From assembly GCA_033720975.1 (NCBI GenBank), contig JAWWBL010000034.1, positions 1 to 17,520 of the forward strand: a stretch of DNA of 17,520 nt, given 5' to 3'. This document shows, piece after piece, positions 5,841 to 14,389 of this stretch. Source of the DNA: JAWWBL01 sp033720975. GTDB lineage: Bacteria > Actinomycetota > Acidimicrobiia > Spongiisociales > ZC4RG35. Numbering within the stretch: position 1 is the stretch's first letter; each line of letters begins with the position of its first letter. The translations under genes were made by a program, and so were the position numbers. The notes under the pieces are model-generated. The model was not told the origin of the DNA. It made no database searches and saw nothing but the letters and a program-made list of their open reading frames with translations.

Positions 5841-7593
5841 TTCCGTAGACCCTCTCCCCAGGGGGCCATCGGGTGATCGTCACGTCCTTGTAGGCGATCC
5901 GAGGCTCCTCCTCTCCGCGGTAGGCAAGGGAATGCTTCAGGAATTGCTCGTCATCCCGCTCCGGGTGGTCGGTCCGCTGGTGGGCGCCCCGCGATTCGGT
6001 TCTGGAGAGAGCACTGTGTGCAATCGCCTCCGCCACGTCCAGCATCGCCTCCAATTCAAGCGCCGCGACCAATTCGGTGTTGAAGGTTCTGCTGGCGTCG
6101 GCCAAGGCGAGCTTCTCGAACCTTCGTTTCAGGTCGGCTATGTCCGAACACGTCCTCTCCAGACTGGCCTGATCACGGAAGATTCCTGCGCCCTCCTCGA
6201 GCGTGTTGCGCATGTCGGTTCGGATGCCGGCCACCGTCTCACCACCGCCGTCAGGACGCAACAGAGTCTCCTCGAGTCGGGACTGCTCGGCGGCAGCCGA
6301 CTCCTCGAGAAGTTGCGCCGCGGCAGTTGAGACACCCTTTGCATGCTCAACGGCTGAGTCTGCGGCGCGGGCTCCGAAGACGAGGATCTCGGTGAGCGAG
6401 TTCGAGCCGAGCCGGTTTGCCCCATTCACGCTGACACAGGCGCACTCACCGGCAGCAAAGAGCCCAGGGAGCTCGGTGGCGCCGTCGACATCGGTGTCGA
6501 TGCCGCCCATCATGTAGTGGACGACGGTGCGGACCGGTATCGGTTCGGTGACGGGGTCGATTCCCACATACCGAACGGCGAGCTCACGGACCATGGGGAT
6601 CTTCTTCTCGATCTCCCGCGCCCCTAGATGCCGGATGTCGAGGTGGACGTAGTCCCCATCTGGGCCCTCGAAGGTCCGCCCAGCCCTTCTCTCATGTATG
6701 AAGGCCTGGGAGAGCCGATCCCGGGGACCCAGCTCCATCGTTCGCTTCTTCGGATGTTGCGGGTCCTTGACGTCGAGTGGCTCACCCAGGTCGTAATCCT
6801 GGAGATAACGACGTCCCTCGTTGTTGACGAGAATGCCGCCCTCGCCCCGCGCTGCCTCGGTGATGAGAATGCCGGTCCCGGGCAGCCCGGTGGGGTGATA
6901 CTGGACGAACTCCATGTCTTTCAAGGGCACTCCCGCCCGATATGCGAGAGCCATGCCGTCTCCGGTCTTGATATTTCCGTTCGTGGTGAAGGGATAAACC
7001 CTCCCGCCTCCACCGGTGCAGAGAATCACCGACTTCGCACCGATCGATCGCAGCTCACCGGTCCGCAGATCGATGGCTGTGACTCCCTGGCAACGCCCGT
7101 CGGCCACGATGAGAGACGTGACGAACCACTCGTCGTAGCGCGTGATCGTGTCGTAGCGAAGTGAGGTTTGGAACAGCGTGTGAAGCAAGTGAAAGCCGGT
7201 CTTGTCGGCTGCGTACCAGGTCCTCTCCAGCTTCATGCCCCCAAAGGGCCTCACTGCTATCCGGCCGTCTGGCTCCCGACTCCAGGGACACCCCCAATGT
7301 TCGAGCTGAAGCATCTCCCGGGGTGCGTTCTCGACCAAGATCTCAACGGCGTCCTGGTCGGCCAGCCAATCGGCTCCAGAGATGGTGTCGTAGGCGTGAT
7401 CGATGAGTGAATCCGACTCTGAGATCACCGCTGCCGCACCACCCTCGGCGGAAACCGTGTGGCTCCGCATCGGATAGACCTTGGAGACCACCGCGATCGT
7501 GGCTTCTGGATGATCACGCGCAACCTGGATCGCGGCGCGGAGCCCAGCGCCTCCGCCCCCGATGATCACCACATCGTGCTGCAAGGAATCCAT
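5833..7593 (-). CDS. frdA: Fumarate reductase flavoprotein subunit A
   Basis: Catalytic subunit that reduces fumarate to succinate (or the reverse) with a covalently bound FAD, on the cytoplasmic side of the membrane. The 586 residues show the dinucleotide-binding IIGGGGAGLRAAI at 10-22; the flavin-linking His45 in MRSHTVSAEGG; the substrate-site YHPTGLPGTG with His233; ELGPRDRLSQAF with the probable proton-donor Arg291; HYMMGGIDTD; and GANRLGSNSL. The SHTVSAE motif has Glu50 where succinate dehydrogenases usually have Gln, as in E. coli FrdA. The C-terminal helical domain has ESRGAHQRTDHPERDD. Start at 7593 is the ATG before DSLQHDVVI; its ribosome-binding site is weak. First gene of frdABCD; an adapted promoter is expected in 7594-7752 but none is convincing. 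Confidence 0.96.
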   Translation of the reverse strand: MDSLQHDVVIIGGGGAGLRAAIQVARDHPEATIAVVSKVYPMRSHTVSAEGGAAAVISESDSLIDHAYDTISGADWLADQDAVEILVENAPREMLQLEHWGCPWSREPDGRIAVRPFGGMKLERTWYAADKTGFHLLHTLFQTSLRYDTITRYDEWFVTSLIVADGRCQGVTAIDLRTGELRSIGAKSVILCTGGGGRVYPFTTNGNIKTGDGMALAYRAGVPLKDMEFVQYHPTGLPGTGILITEAARGEGGILVNNEGRRYLQDYDLGEPLDVKDPQHPKKRTMELGPRDRLSQAFIHERRAGRTFEGPDGDYVHLDIRHLGAREIEKKIPMVRELAVRYVGIDPVTEPIPVRTVVHYMMGGIDTDVDGATELPGLFAAGECACVSVNGANRLGSNSLTEILVFGARAADSAVEHAKGVSTAAAQLLEESAAAEQSRLEETLLRPDGGGETVAGIRTDMRNTLEEGAGIFRDQASLERTCSDIADLKRRFEKLALADASRTFNTELVAALELEAMLDVAEAIAHSALSRTESRGAHQRTDHPERDDEQFLKHSLAYRGEEEPRIAYKDVTITRWPPGERVYGSA

Positions 7594-7752
7594 CCGTTAC
7601 GTGGGTGCAACCTATCAACGTGGTCGATCCGAGGCGTGGCGGGACAGGGTTTTGCCAATTCGGCGTCAATCGTCCTGCCCGCACCCGACAGGTCTTGCAA
7701 TGTGCCCGTAGTGGAGTCGCCGGCTCTCAATTGGTGACGTGTCGGCTCTGAG
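7594..7752. other. Intergenic region upstream of frdABCD
   Basis: This holds 159 bases between the cyclase stop and the frdA start, both on the minus strand. A direct repeat CGGCTCT occurs near 7723-7750. I find no clear -35/-10 pair, no obvious FNR-like half-sites and no strong terminator hairpin. It is the expected location of the frd promoter, but nothing here settles it. Confidence 0.35.
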
Positions 7753-10590
7753 TCAGATACCGAGTCTCATGGAGAGCTCGCCGGCGTCGGAAGTCCTTCC
7801 CCGCTCCGCGGCGACATCGAAGTCAGCCTGATCCATGGAGGTGCGGAGTCGATCGAGGCTGGGATCAACGAGCATTGTTTTGAAAGATCTCGGTGTCTCG
7901 GGATCGGCTTCGAGTGCCGAGAGGACCTCGACGGCAAGCTCTTGATCGCCTCGCTCCCCTGCGATCCGAGCCAAGCCGATCCGGCCGTACAGGTGGCCCA
8001 TGTGAGGCATTGCGAAGTCTTCTGACTTTGCTGTGAGGCTCCTGAAGTGCATCTCGGCGCTTTCGAGCTCTCCCAGGCCCACCTCGGCCATCCCGAGTCT
8101 CGACAGAGTGGCCAAAATTCCCCACCGATGGTTCACCTGCTCGAAGCCGAGCAAGCCCTCCAGGGCGTACTGGCGGGCCTTCTCGTAGTCGCCAAGGCGC
8201 CAGTAGGTGAAACTGAGCCTGCTGAGTGTGTATGCCTCCCCGGCGGGATCGCCCATCTTCACAAACGCCTCCCGGCCCTCGTGATGGAAGTCGATCGCCT
8301 TGTTGTGCTCGCCCCTGGCGTCGGCGGTCAGCCCCAACTTCGAGATTGCGTAGGCGCGGGCCAGTGTGGCTCCAGTTGTGTTGGCGACCCGGAGGCCCTC
8401 TGAAAAGACCTCATCAGCGCGTTCGAAGTCACCCTCCTCGTAGAACGACCACCCATAGGTTGTGGCGTACAACGTGTACAGCGAAGCGTGCTCCGCCGGA
8501 TCGATGGCGTCCATGGCCTTCTCCATCAGTTCTTGGCCGGGCGGTTGATCTCCTCGGAGGATGAAGACGGCCCCCAGCGTCGCCCAGGCAAGGCTCATAG
8601 GAACGTCTGGGCTGTCCTCACTGAGAGCTCCGACTGCGATCTCGGCAAGCCGTTGTGCTTCTCCTAGGTTCCCCACCCATGCCACCAGGTAGCTGATGAC
8701 ACCGGCTGCGGCAGCGCTCACCATTTCAGCGTCGAAGGCCTCGTCGTCGCGTCTAGAAGTCCGTTCTATGAGTTCGGCAAAGACGTCAAGGCCCTCGTGC
8801 CAGGAGTGAGCCAAGTAGAACAGGAAGGCCGCCTCGAGGATGTCCAGGACCTGTTCCTCGGATCCGCTGTCGGCCGTGCTGATCAGCGCGCTCCGAATGT
8901 TGGATACGTCATCTCGAAGCAACTCGACCGCATCCCCCTGAGCCGAGCTGTCGAGGCTATCCCGCTGGCTGGCGAGAAGCCCGAGGTAGTGAGTGGCGTG
9001 ACGCTGGGCTATGTCGGTGTGTCTCGGGTCTGACCCAAGGATCTCGCCGGCGAATTCGGCAATCAGGGGGTGGAGGTCGAACCGCCCCGGTTTGGGGCGA
9101 CGCACCAACGATTTCGCAACGAGGGTCGACATCGTTCGCAAGTCAGCGAGGGCGACAGCCTCGGCGGCAGCACGATCGAATCCGCCCTTGAACACCGAGA
9201 GGGCACTGAGAACTTCCCGTTGTGATTCGCTGAGCCGGCTCCACGAAGAGTCAAACACGGCTCGGAGGCTGGAGTGTCGGTCTTCACGATCCCGCTCTTG
9301 CGACTCGAGAAAGCCGAGACTGGACTCGATCTCATCCGCAATCTCGCGTGGCGTCAGCACGTCGACCCATGCCGCCGCCAACTCGATCCCCAGCGGAAGC
9401 CCGTCCAGAGCAGATGCAACACGCCTTATCGAGTCGAGGTCGGCTTCCGGGTCGAAGCTCGGGTCGACTTGCTGCGCCCGCTCGCCAAACAACTCCCGGG
9501 AGTGAGGAAACCCGGCTAGATCGGCCGAATCGTCGAGCCCACCGACCGAATAGATGGTCTCGTCGCTGAGTCGTAGGCGCTCGCGAGACGTGACGAGAAC
9601 GCTCACGCCGGGCCCGGCGTCCAAGAGGCGGCCGACGAGGTCAGCCGCATCGAGCAAATGCTCGAAGTTGTCGAGGACCACGAGCACGGACCGCGTGCGC
9701 AGATAGTCCAAGACCTGGGTCAAGGGGTCGAGATCACTGGTGTGCGTATCCACGGCGAAGCCGATCGCATCGATCAGGGCCTGGACAACGAGGTCCTTTG
9801 TCTCAACGGCCTCGAGATGACAGAAGACCGCGCCGTTGGCGAAGGTTGATGCCGCCTGCCGCGTCGCTTCGGCAGCGAGACGAGTCTTTCCCGCCCCACC
9901 CTGACCCACGAGCGTGAGCAACCGCGTGGTCCCGGCGAGCAGGGCTGTGATCTCTTCCAGGTCGCCCTCGCGTCCAATGAAGTTGGTGTGATAGAGGGGG
10001 ACGTTCCTCACCAACCCCGCCTCGGCGGTGCGAAGAGGTGGGAATGCGATCTCCAGTCCATCCGCGATCACTTGATAGATCTGCTCCGGGCGGCTGAGCC
10101 CACGCAGCTCGTGACGACCGAGATCATCGAATCGGATATCAGAGCCGAGGGAGGCCGCGGCCAGCTCCTTGGTAGCTGCCGACATGAGGATTTGCCCTCC
10201 ATGTCCTGCTGCCTCGATGCGAGCCGCCCGGTTGACGTCGGGACCCAGATAGTCACCGTCGATGAGGTCCACCTGGCCGGTGTGGATCCCCATGCGTACC
10301 TTCAGAGGGTCTCCACTCCAGTCCAGATCGGTGAGACCTCGCTGGGCGCCCACAGCGGCTCGAATCGCTGCTTCGGGACGCTCGAAGACGGCCATGTACC
10401 CGTCGCCCATCGTTTTCACGACGTGCCCCGCGTGTGATGCAATCGAATCATCGAGGACGGAGTTGTGAAGTGCGAGTCTCGACTGCATCTCAGAGGAAGC
10501 GGCATCCCATTGGGCCGAACTCCCTTCTACGTCAGTGAATAGGAACGTGACCGTGCCCGTTGGAAGGCTCATCGCGCTGTCAGGTGGCAT
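7753..10590 (-). CDS. Class III nucleotide cyclase - NTPase (NB-ARC/STAND-like) - TPR signalling protein
   Basis: Large soluble signalling protein of 945 residues. Residues 8-175 form a class III cyclase domain: metal Asp20 in FLFTDVEGSS, Lys59 and metal Asp63 in VKTMGDGYMAVF, and the transition-state pair Asn120/Arg124 in GPDVNRAARIE. The position where the substrate-specifying Asp usually lies (GDxVN) reads GPDVN, so cAMP versus cGMP cannot be assigned. Residues ~200-500 form a P-loop NTPase: Walker A GQGGAGKT at 229-236, Walker B LVVLDN at 303-308, a LVTSRERL sensor block and a LPLGIELAAAW block. Residues ~560-900 are TPR-like helical repeats. No C-terminal LuxR helix-turn-helix is present, unlike some mycobacterial relatives. 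ATG at 10572 (MSLPTGTVTF) is an alternative start. Divergent from pncB. Confidence 0.9.
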   Translation of the reverse strand: MPPDSAMSLPTGTVTFLFTDVEGSSAQWDAASSEMQSRLALHNSVLDDSIASHAGHVVKTMGDGYMAVFERPEAAIRAAVGAQRGLTDLDWSGDPLKVRMGIHTGQVDLIDGDYLGPDVNRAARIEAAGHGGQILMSAATKELAAASLGSDIRFDDLGRHELRGLSRPEQIYQVIADGLEIAFPPLRTAEAGLVRNVPLYHTNFIGREGDLEEITALLAGTTRLLTLVGQGGAGKTRLAAEATRQAASTFANGAVFCHLEAVETKDLVVQALIDAIGFAVDTHTSDLDPLTQVLDYLRTRSVLVVLDNFEHLLDAADLVGRLLDAGPGVSVLVTSRERLRLSDETIYSVGGLDDSADLAGFPHSRELFGERAQQVDPSFDPEADLDSIRRVASALDGLPLGIELAAAWVDVLTPREIADEIESSLGFLESQERDREDRHSSLRAVFDSSWSRLSESQREVLSALSVFKGGFDRAAAEAVALADLRTMSTLVAKSLVRRPKPGRFDLHPLIAEFAGEILGSDPRHTDIAQRHATHYLGLLASQRDSLDSSAQGDAVELLRDDVSNIRSALISTADSGSEEQVLDILEAAFLFYLAHSWHEGLDVFAELIERTSRRDDEAFDAEMVSAAAAGVISYLVAWVGNLGEAQRLAEIAVGALSEDSPDVPMSLAWATLGAVFILRGDQPPGQELMEKAMDAIDPAEHASLYTLYATTYGWSFYEEGDFERADEVFSEGLRVANTTGATLARAYAISKLGLTADARGEHNKAIDFHHEGREAFVKMGDPAGEAYTLSRLSFTYWRLGDYEKARQYALEGLLGFEQVNHRWGILATLSRLGMAEVGLGELESAEMHFRSLTAKSEDFAMPHMGHLYGRIGLARIAGERGDQELAVEVLSALEADPETPRSFKTMLVDPSLDRLRTSMDQADFDVAAERGRTSDAGELSMRLGI

Positions 10591-10735
10591 TTAGGCGCAG
10601 AAACCTACCCCGGCAACGCCCAGGTCGCCGTGATCGCCACCAGGTGGGACCGGGCCCCAGGTGTATCTCCTCATCGGTCTGGACGACCATTCGCAAGCCC
10701 ATGCCAACCCCTACCCTGTCGAGCCAGGCCCAACG
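10591..10735. promoter_or_regulatory. Divergent intergenic region between the cyclase gene and pncB
   Basis: 145 bases separate the two divergent start codons, so promoters for both genes should lie here or overlap the 5' ends. No consensus -10/-35 pair stands out on either strand. The pncB frame stays open back to a GTG at 10661, so part of this stretch would be coding if that start were used. Confidence 0.4.
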
Positions 10736-12295
10736 ATGAGCAGCAGACAGGTCCGCAAACCAACCCTCGGTGGGGTTCTCGCCACTGATCAGTACCAGCT
10801 GACGATGGCCCAGATGTACTGGAAGGAGGGTCTCGCCGACAGGACGGCCCAGTTCGACTATTTCTTCAGGAACTACCCCGATTACGGCACTCACCAGGCG
10901 GGCTATTGCATCACCGCCGGGCTTGGCTGGCTGTTGGACTGGATGGAAAGTGCGCGATTCACCGATGACGACTTGATGCTTCTGCGGTCCCAGCGCACCT
11001 CGGACGGGAACCCTCGTTTCGACGACGGGTTCATCGCCTGGCTGGCTGAGCATGGCGAATTCTCCGCGATCGAAGTGGAAGCTGTTCCGGAAGGGCGGGT
11101 GGTACACGCCAACGCGCCTATCGCCACTGTCAGGGGTCCCCTGGCCATGGCTCAGATCCTGGAGACTCCTTTCCTGAACCGAATGAACTATCCGACCCTG
11201 ATCGCCACCAAGGCATCGCGTGTGAAGGAAGCGGCGCGGGAAGGTCCTGTACTCGAATTCGGTATGCGACGGGGTCCCGAAGCAGGGGCCGATGCGGGGG
11301 GGCGTGCGGCGCTCATCGGTGGTTGTGACTTCAGCTCCAACGTCGCCCTTTCGCACTCGGTGGGCCTCGATCCCAAGGGAACACACGCCCACTCGCTGGT
11401 GCAGGTCTTCATGGCCTTGGGATTGGGGGAGCTGGAGGCGTTCAGGCGCTTCGCTGCGATCTATCCGGACGAATGCGTGCTGCTGGTGGACACCATCGAC
11501 GTGCTGGGTTCGGGAGTGCCCAATGCCATCAGCGTGTTCGAAGAGCTGAGCCAGCAAGGTCATGAGCCAGGCGGGATACGGCTCGATTCCGGAGACCTCG
11601 CTTTCTTTGCCGTTCAATCTGCGATCTTGCTCAACGAAGCCGGGTTCGACGACGTACCGATCGTGCTTTCCTCCGATCTCGATGAGCTCACAATCTGGCA
11701 GATCCTTTCCCAGATCGAGTCCGAGGCGTCGAATTACGGACTGGAGGCCAGGGAGCTGACCGAACGCCTCGTTTTCGGGGTGGGGACCCGCCTCATCACA
11801 TCAAAGGGTGACTCCGCTTTGGGGGGTGTTTACAAACTGGTGGGGGTGCGCGACGAGCAGGGCGACTGGGCCCCGGCAATCAAGGTTTCCGAGGACGTCG
11901 CCAAGATCCCAATCCCTGGGGAAAAGAAGGTGTTCCGGGTGTATGACCGGCGGCGACTGGCCACCGCAGACGTTGTCGCTCTAGCCGGAGAAGACATTCT
12001 CGCCGGGAAGCGGCTCGAGCTGTTTCACACTCACAGGGACCTGCATCGGACGATTGACACCAGCGAAATCTCCCAGGTGGAAGAACTCCTAGAGCCGGTG
12101 TTCTCTTCGGGTGTTCGGAAAGACGGCGCACCCGACATCCCAGAATTGAGACAACGGCGAGGCAACGACCTGTCCCGTCTCGATCCCGGCGTCCGGCGCT
12201 TGGTGAACCCACACATCTACCACGTGTCCCTCACGAGAAGCCTGAAGAAGCTGCAGAAAGACCTCGTGTCGGAGGCGCTCGGCGAGAGCGGCTGA
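10736..12295 (+). CDS. pncB: Nicotinate phosphoribosyltransferase
   Basis: NAD-salvage enzyme that joins nicotinate and phosphoribosyl pyrophosphate, with ATP hydrolysis, to make nicotinate mononucleotide. From the ATG at 10736 the protein has 519 residues with the family blocks LATDQYQLTMAQMYW at 15-29, the FRNYP substrate strand, EFGMRRGPEAG at 174-184, GTHAHSLVQVF at 215-225 with the candidate phosphorylated His219, LLVDTIDVLGSGVPNAI and the phosphate-binding GIRLDSGDLAFF near 280-291, and VFGVGTRLITS. The frame extends to a GTG at 10661, but those 25 residues lack similarity and the ATG gives the usual N-terminus. The ribosome-binding site is weak (GAGCCAGG). It converges on pncA, with 9 bases between the stop codons. 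Confidence 0.94.
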   Translation: MSSRQVRKPTLGGVLATDQYQLTMAQMYWKEGLADRTAQFDYFFRNYPDYGTHQAGYCITAGLGWLLDWMESARFTDDDLMLLRSQRTSDGNPRFDDGFIAWLAEHGEFSAIEVEAVPEGRVVHANAPIATVRGPLAMAQILETPFLNRMNYPTLIATKASRVKEAAREGPVLEFGMRRGPEAGADAGGRAALIGGCDFSSNVALSHSVGLDPKGTHAHSLVQVFMALGLGELEAFRRFAAIYPDECVLLVDTIDVLGSGVPNAISVFEELSQQGHEPGGIRLDSGDLAFFAVQSAILLNEAGFDDVPIVLSSDLDELTIWQILSQIESEASNYGLEARELTERLVFGVGTRLITSKGDSALGGVYKLVGVRDEQGDWAPAIKVSEDVAKIPIPGEKKVFRVYDRRRLATADVVALAGEDILAGKRLELFHTHRDLHRTIDTSEISQVEELLEPVFSSGVRKDGAPDIPELRQRRGNDLSRLDPGVRRLVNPHIYHVSLTRSLKKLQKDLVSEALGESG

Positions 12296-12301
12296 GCCGC
12301 T
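12287..12301. terminator. Small palindrome spanning the pncB stop, between convergent pncB and pncA
   Basis: AGCGGCT (12287-12293) and AGCCGCT (12295-12301) form a perfect inverted repeat around one base and include the pncB TGA; an outer AGAG/CTCT can extend the fold with a bulge. No T-run follows on either strand. With only 9 bases between the two genes it is the only candidate terminator structure here, so transcripts may overlap. Confidence 0.35.
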
Positions 12302-12304
12302 GCT

Positions 12305-12892
12305 CTACGCGACCTCCACACCCCCGCTTACCAATTCAGCCACAGCTCGGGCGCCGTCACCTGCCGACAGATTCACCGGTCTTGTCCCATCCGCCAACAG
12401 GACCGATTCGAAGCCTTCTCGGACGGCGTCGAGTGCAGTCTCTTTGACGCAGTAGTCGAGTGCCAATCCGACAACCGCGACATTCTTGACGCCTCGATCC
12501 CTCAGCTGCCCGGCCAACCCCGTTGAGGTTTCGGCTCCGTCGATGGGATCTCTCATCGTGAAACCCGAGTAGCCGTCCTCACCGCCTGCGCCTTTCTTGA
12601 TACGAACCGCGTCGTCGACGACATCCAGATCCGGGTGCAGCTCGGCGCCGGGAGTTCCCTTCACGCAATGAACCGGCCAGATCCCGCCTTCCGTCTGGAA
12701 GTGCGGAGTGGACTCGGGGTGCCAATCCTGTGTGTAGACCACCGTGGCCCCCGCCCCGGCCGCCGCCGCTATCTGGATGTTGATGAACTCGATGACGTCC
12801 TCACCTCCGGACACCGAGAGGCTCCCGGATGGGCTGGCAAAGTCGTTCTGAACGTCGACCACTATCAGTGCGGAGGACTGGTCGAACTCCAT
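12305..12892 (-). CDS. pncA: Nicotinamidase
   Basis: Cytoplasmic isochorismatase-fold hydrolase that deamidates nicotinamide to nicotinate, the substrate of neighbouring PncB. With the ATG at 12892 it has 195 residues. The catalytic triad is visible as Asp13 (IVVDVQNDF), Lys100 (RIKKG) and Cys148 (LALDYCVKETALDA). The metal site is Asp56, His58 and His64 in TQDWHPESTPHF plus His75 in WPVHCVKGTPGAELHP, as in mycobacterial PncA. An upstream in-frame ATG at 12925 would overlap the preceding CBS-protein gene by 20 bases; 12892 is preferred because the protein then begins close to the fold's first strand and has GGTG six bases upstream. It starts 13 bases after that gene's stop, so it is probably co-transcribed with it. 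Confidence 0.93.
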   Translation of the reverse strand: MEFDQSSALIVVDVQNDFASPSGSLSVSGGEDVIEFINIQIAAAAGAGATVVYTQDWHPESTPHFQTEGGIWPVHCVKGTPGAELHPDLDVVDDAVRIKKGAGGEDGYSGFTMRDPIDGAETSTGLAGQLRDRGVKNVAVVGLALDYCVKETALDAVREGFESVLLADGTRPVNLSAGDGARAVAELVSGGVEVA

Positions 12893-12905
12893 GCCAGACA
12901 CCGTA

Positions 12906-14162
12906 CTATCCGGCGTCCTCGGCATCTTCGGACCGGCTCGCGATCTTCACCGATACCCGAGTGATCCGCCGACGCTTGACCCGCGCCACGGTCAAGACGT
13001 ACCCGTCGATCTCAACTGACTCGCCGATATCGAGCAGGCGTCCGGCCAGCCCGAGGATCAACCCTGCCACCGTGTTCCACTCACCCTCGGGGATGTCCAT
13101 ACCGATGCGCTCTAGGTCCTCGACAGGCAGAGATCCAGAAACGATCCAACTGCCCTCACCTGTTTCCTGGAAGTCGGGCTCCCTGGGCTCCTCGCTTATA
13201 GACCCCAACAGCTCCTCAGCGACGTCCTCCACCGTGACCAGCCCACTGGTGACGCCGTATTCATCAACAACGATCGCCACATGAGTGTTGGTCGATTGCA
13301 TTTCCTCGAGCAAGCCGACGACGCTCTTCGTCTCGGGCACTATCAGCGGCTCGAATGCAAGCTCGTCAAGAGATGCCCCGCCAGCGTCTCTTGCCTTGAT
13401 CATGTCTCTCAGCTTGACCACGCCGGTGATGTTCTCCAGCGAGTCTTCGTAGACCGGAATGCGGCGATGACCGGCTCGCAACGCGATGTCGATCGCCGCT
13501 TCGAGGTTGGTCGCCGTCTGCACCGCCACGATATCGGGCCGGGGGATCATGATGTCATCCGCGCTGCGATCACCGAATCGGAAGGCACGTTCGATGAGAG
13601 TGCGGTCATGAAGAGTGATCTCACCTTCTCGGGCGGCGCGGCGTGCGAGCAGTCGGAGCTCGGATTCGGTAACGGTCGGCGAGGTGTCGATACCAGTGCC
13701 AGGTGCCTGGATGTCCGCAACCCAGACCAGAAACGCAACAAGAGGTCTGAAGAGACGCTCGAGAATAGAAATCGGCCCGGAGACCCGAAGGGCCGTCTTC
13801 TCGGCATTCCTGATCGCATAGGTCTTTGGAATGGCCTCCCCGTAAATGAACAAGACGATCGTCAGAGCAATCGAGGCGACTGTGACACCGGTGTTGCCGA
13901 ACCATCGCTGAGCCAGAACGCCAGTCAAGGAGGCTGCACCGATCTGGGAGACGAGCGCCAAAAGAAGAATGAGATTGAGAACCTCGGGGAGACGTTGCAA
14001 AAGCCGGTGAAGGCGCTCCGCCTTCGGATCTTTGGCCTCCGCCAGCGAACGCGCGCGAAGCTCGGACAAGCGGAGCAGCGACGCCTCGGCGGCCGCCATG
14101 AACACAGCTGCGAGCAGCGCGAGGACCAGGAGCGCCAGGAGGACGGTGTCAGTCGGGGTCAT
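12906..14162 (-). CDS. CNNM/CorC-type (HlyC/CorC family) membrane protein with two CBS domains
   Basis: Membrane protein of the UPF0053 group, whose members are implicated in magnesium or cobalt efflux; the old name haemolysin is misleading. The 418 residues have an N-terminal CNNM domain with hydrophobic segments at about 5-29, 60-84, 91-116 and 128-151 and the conserved GEAIPK at 108-113; a linker with SADDIMIPRPDIVAV; two CBS domains at about 205-325 with HRRIPVYEDSLENITGVV and VVDEYGVTSGLVTVEDV; and the C-terminal transporter-associated domain at about 335-408 (WIVSGSLPVEDLE, NTVAGLILGLAGRL). No Shine-Dalgarno precedes the ATG, so the mRNA may be leaderless. pncA follows 13 bases downstream. 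Substrate is unassigned. Confidence 0.93.
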   Translation of the reverse strand: MTPTDTVLLALLVLALLAAVFMAAAEASLLRLSELRARSLAEAKDPKAERLHRLLQRLPEVLNLILLLALVSQIGAASLTGVLAQRWFGNTGVTVASIALTIVLFIYGEAIPKTYAIRNAEKTALRVSGPISILERLFRPLVAFLVWVADIQAPGTGIDTSPTVTESELRLLARRAAREGEITLHDRTLIERAFRFGDRSADDIMIPRPDIVAVQTATNLEAAIDIALRAGHRRIPVYEDSLENITGVVKLRDMIKARDAGGASLDELAFEPLIVPETKSVVGLLEEMQSTNTHVAIVVDEYGVTSGLVTVEDVAEELLGSISEEPREPDFQETGEGSWIVSGSLPVEDLERIGMDIPEGEWNTVAGLILGLAGRLLDIGESVEIDGYVLTVARVKRRRITRVSVKIASRSEDAEDAG

Positions 14163-14389
14163 TGGTGCGATTGTCTCACACTGCCTGCCACCCCTCGGAG
14201 GCTCTTGTCTAGCCGCCCCTGGGGTCAGGAGCAGCGAGACCGACCAGTGTGACGAGCGGTCGTCTCCGTGGTGTGGTCACATGCCGCGCGAGGGCTGGAC
14301 TGTCGAAGCGAACAGCTCACTCCTCGTCCGCGGATGTCGAACGTCAGCCGGCTGAACGCCTCGTGGACAACGTCTGCCCCTCGTTAGGC
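14163..14389. other. 227-bp intergenic stretch with one imperfect hairpin
   Basis: The stretch lies between the SGNH lipoprotein gene and the CBS-protein gene. It contains a possible hairpin, GAGACCGACC (14236-14245) with GGTCGTCTC (14258-14266), one base bulged, and a short palindrome CAGCCGGCTG near 14345-14354. No coding frame is convincing and no RNA gene is recognised. The end of the SGNH transcript and the promoter of the CBS gene should both be here. Confidence 0.4.

Noticed and set aside
10580..11617. 345-codon open frame on the minus strand across pncB
   Set aside because: It lies antisense to the well-supported pncB gene, has no recognisable domain, and reflects GC-rich third-position bias.
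13281..14252. 323-codon open frame on the plus strand across the CNNM/CorC-type gene
   Set aside because: It is antisense to a gene with clear domains; its composition is charged and low-similarity, as expected for a shadow frame.
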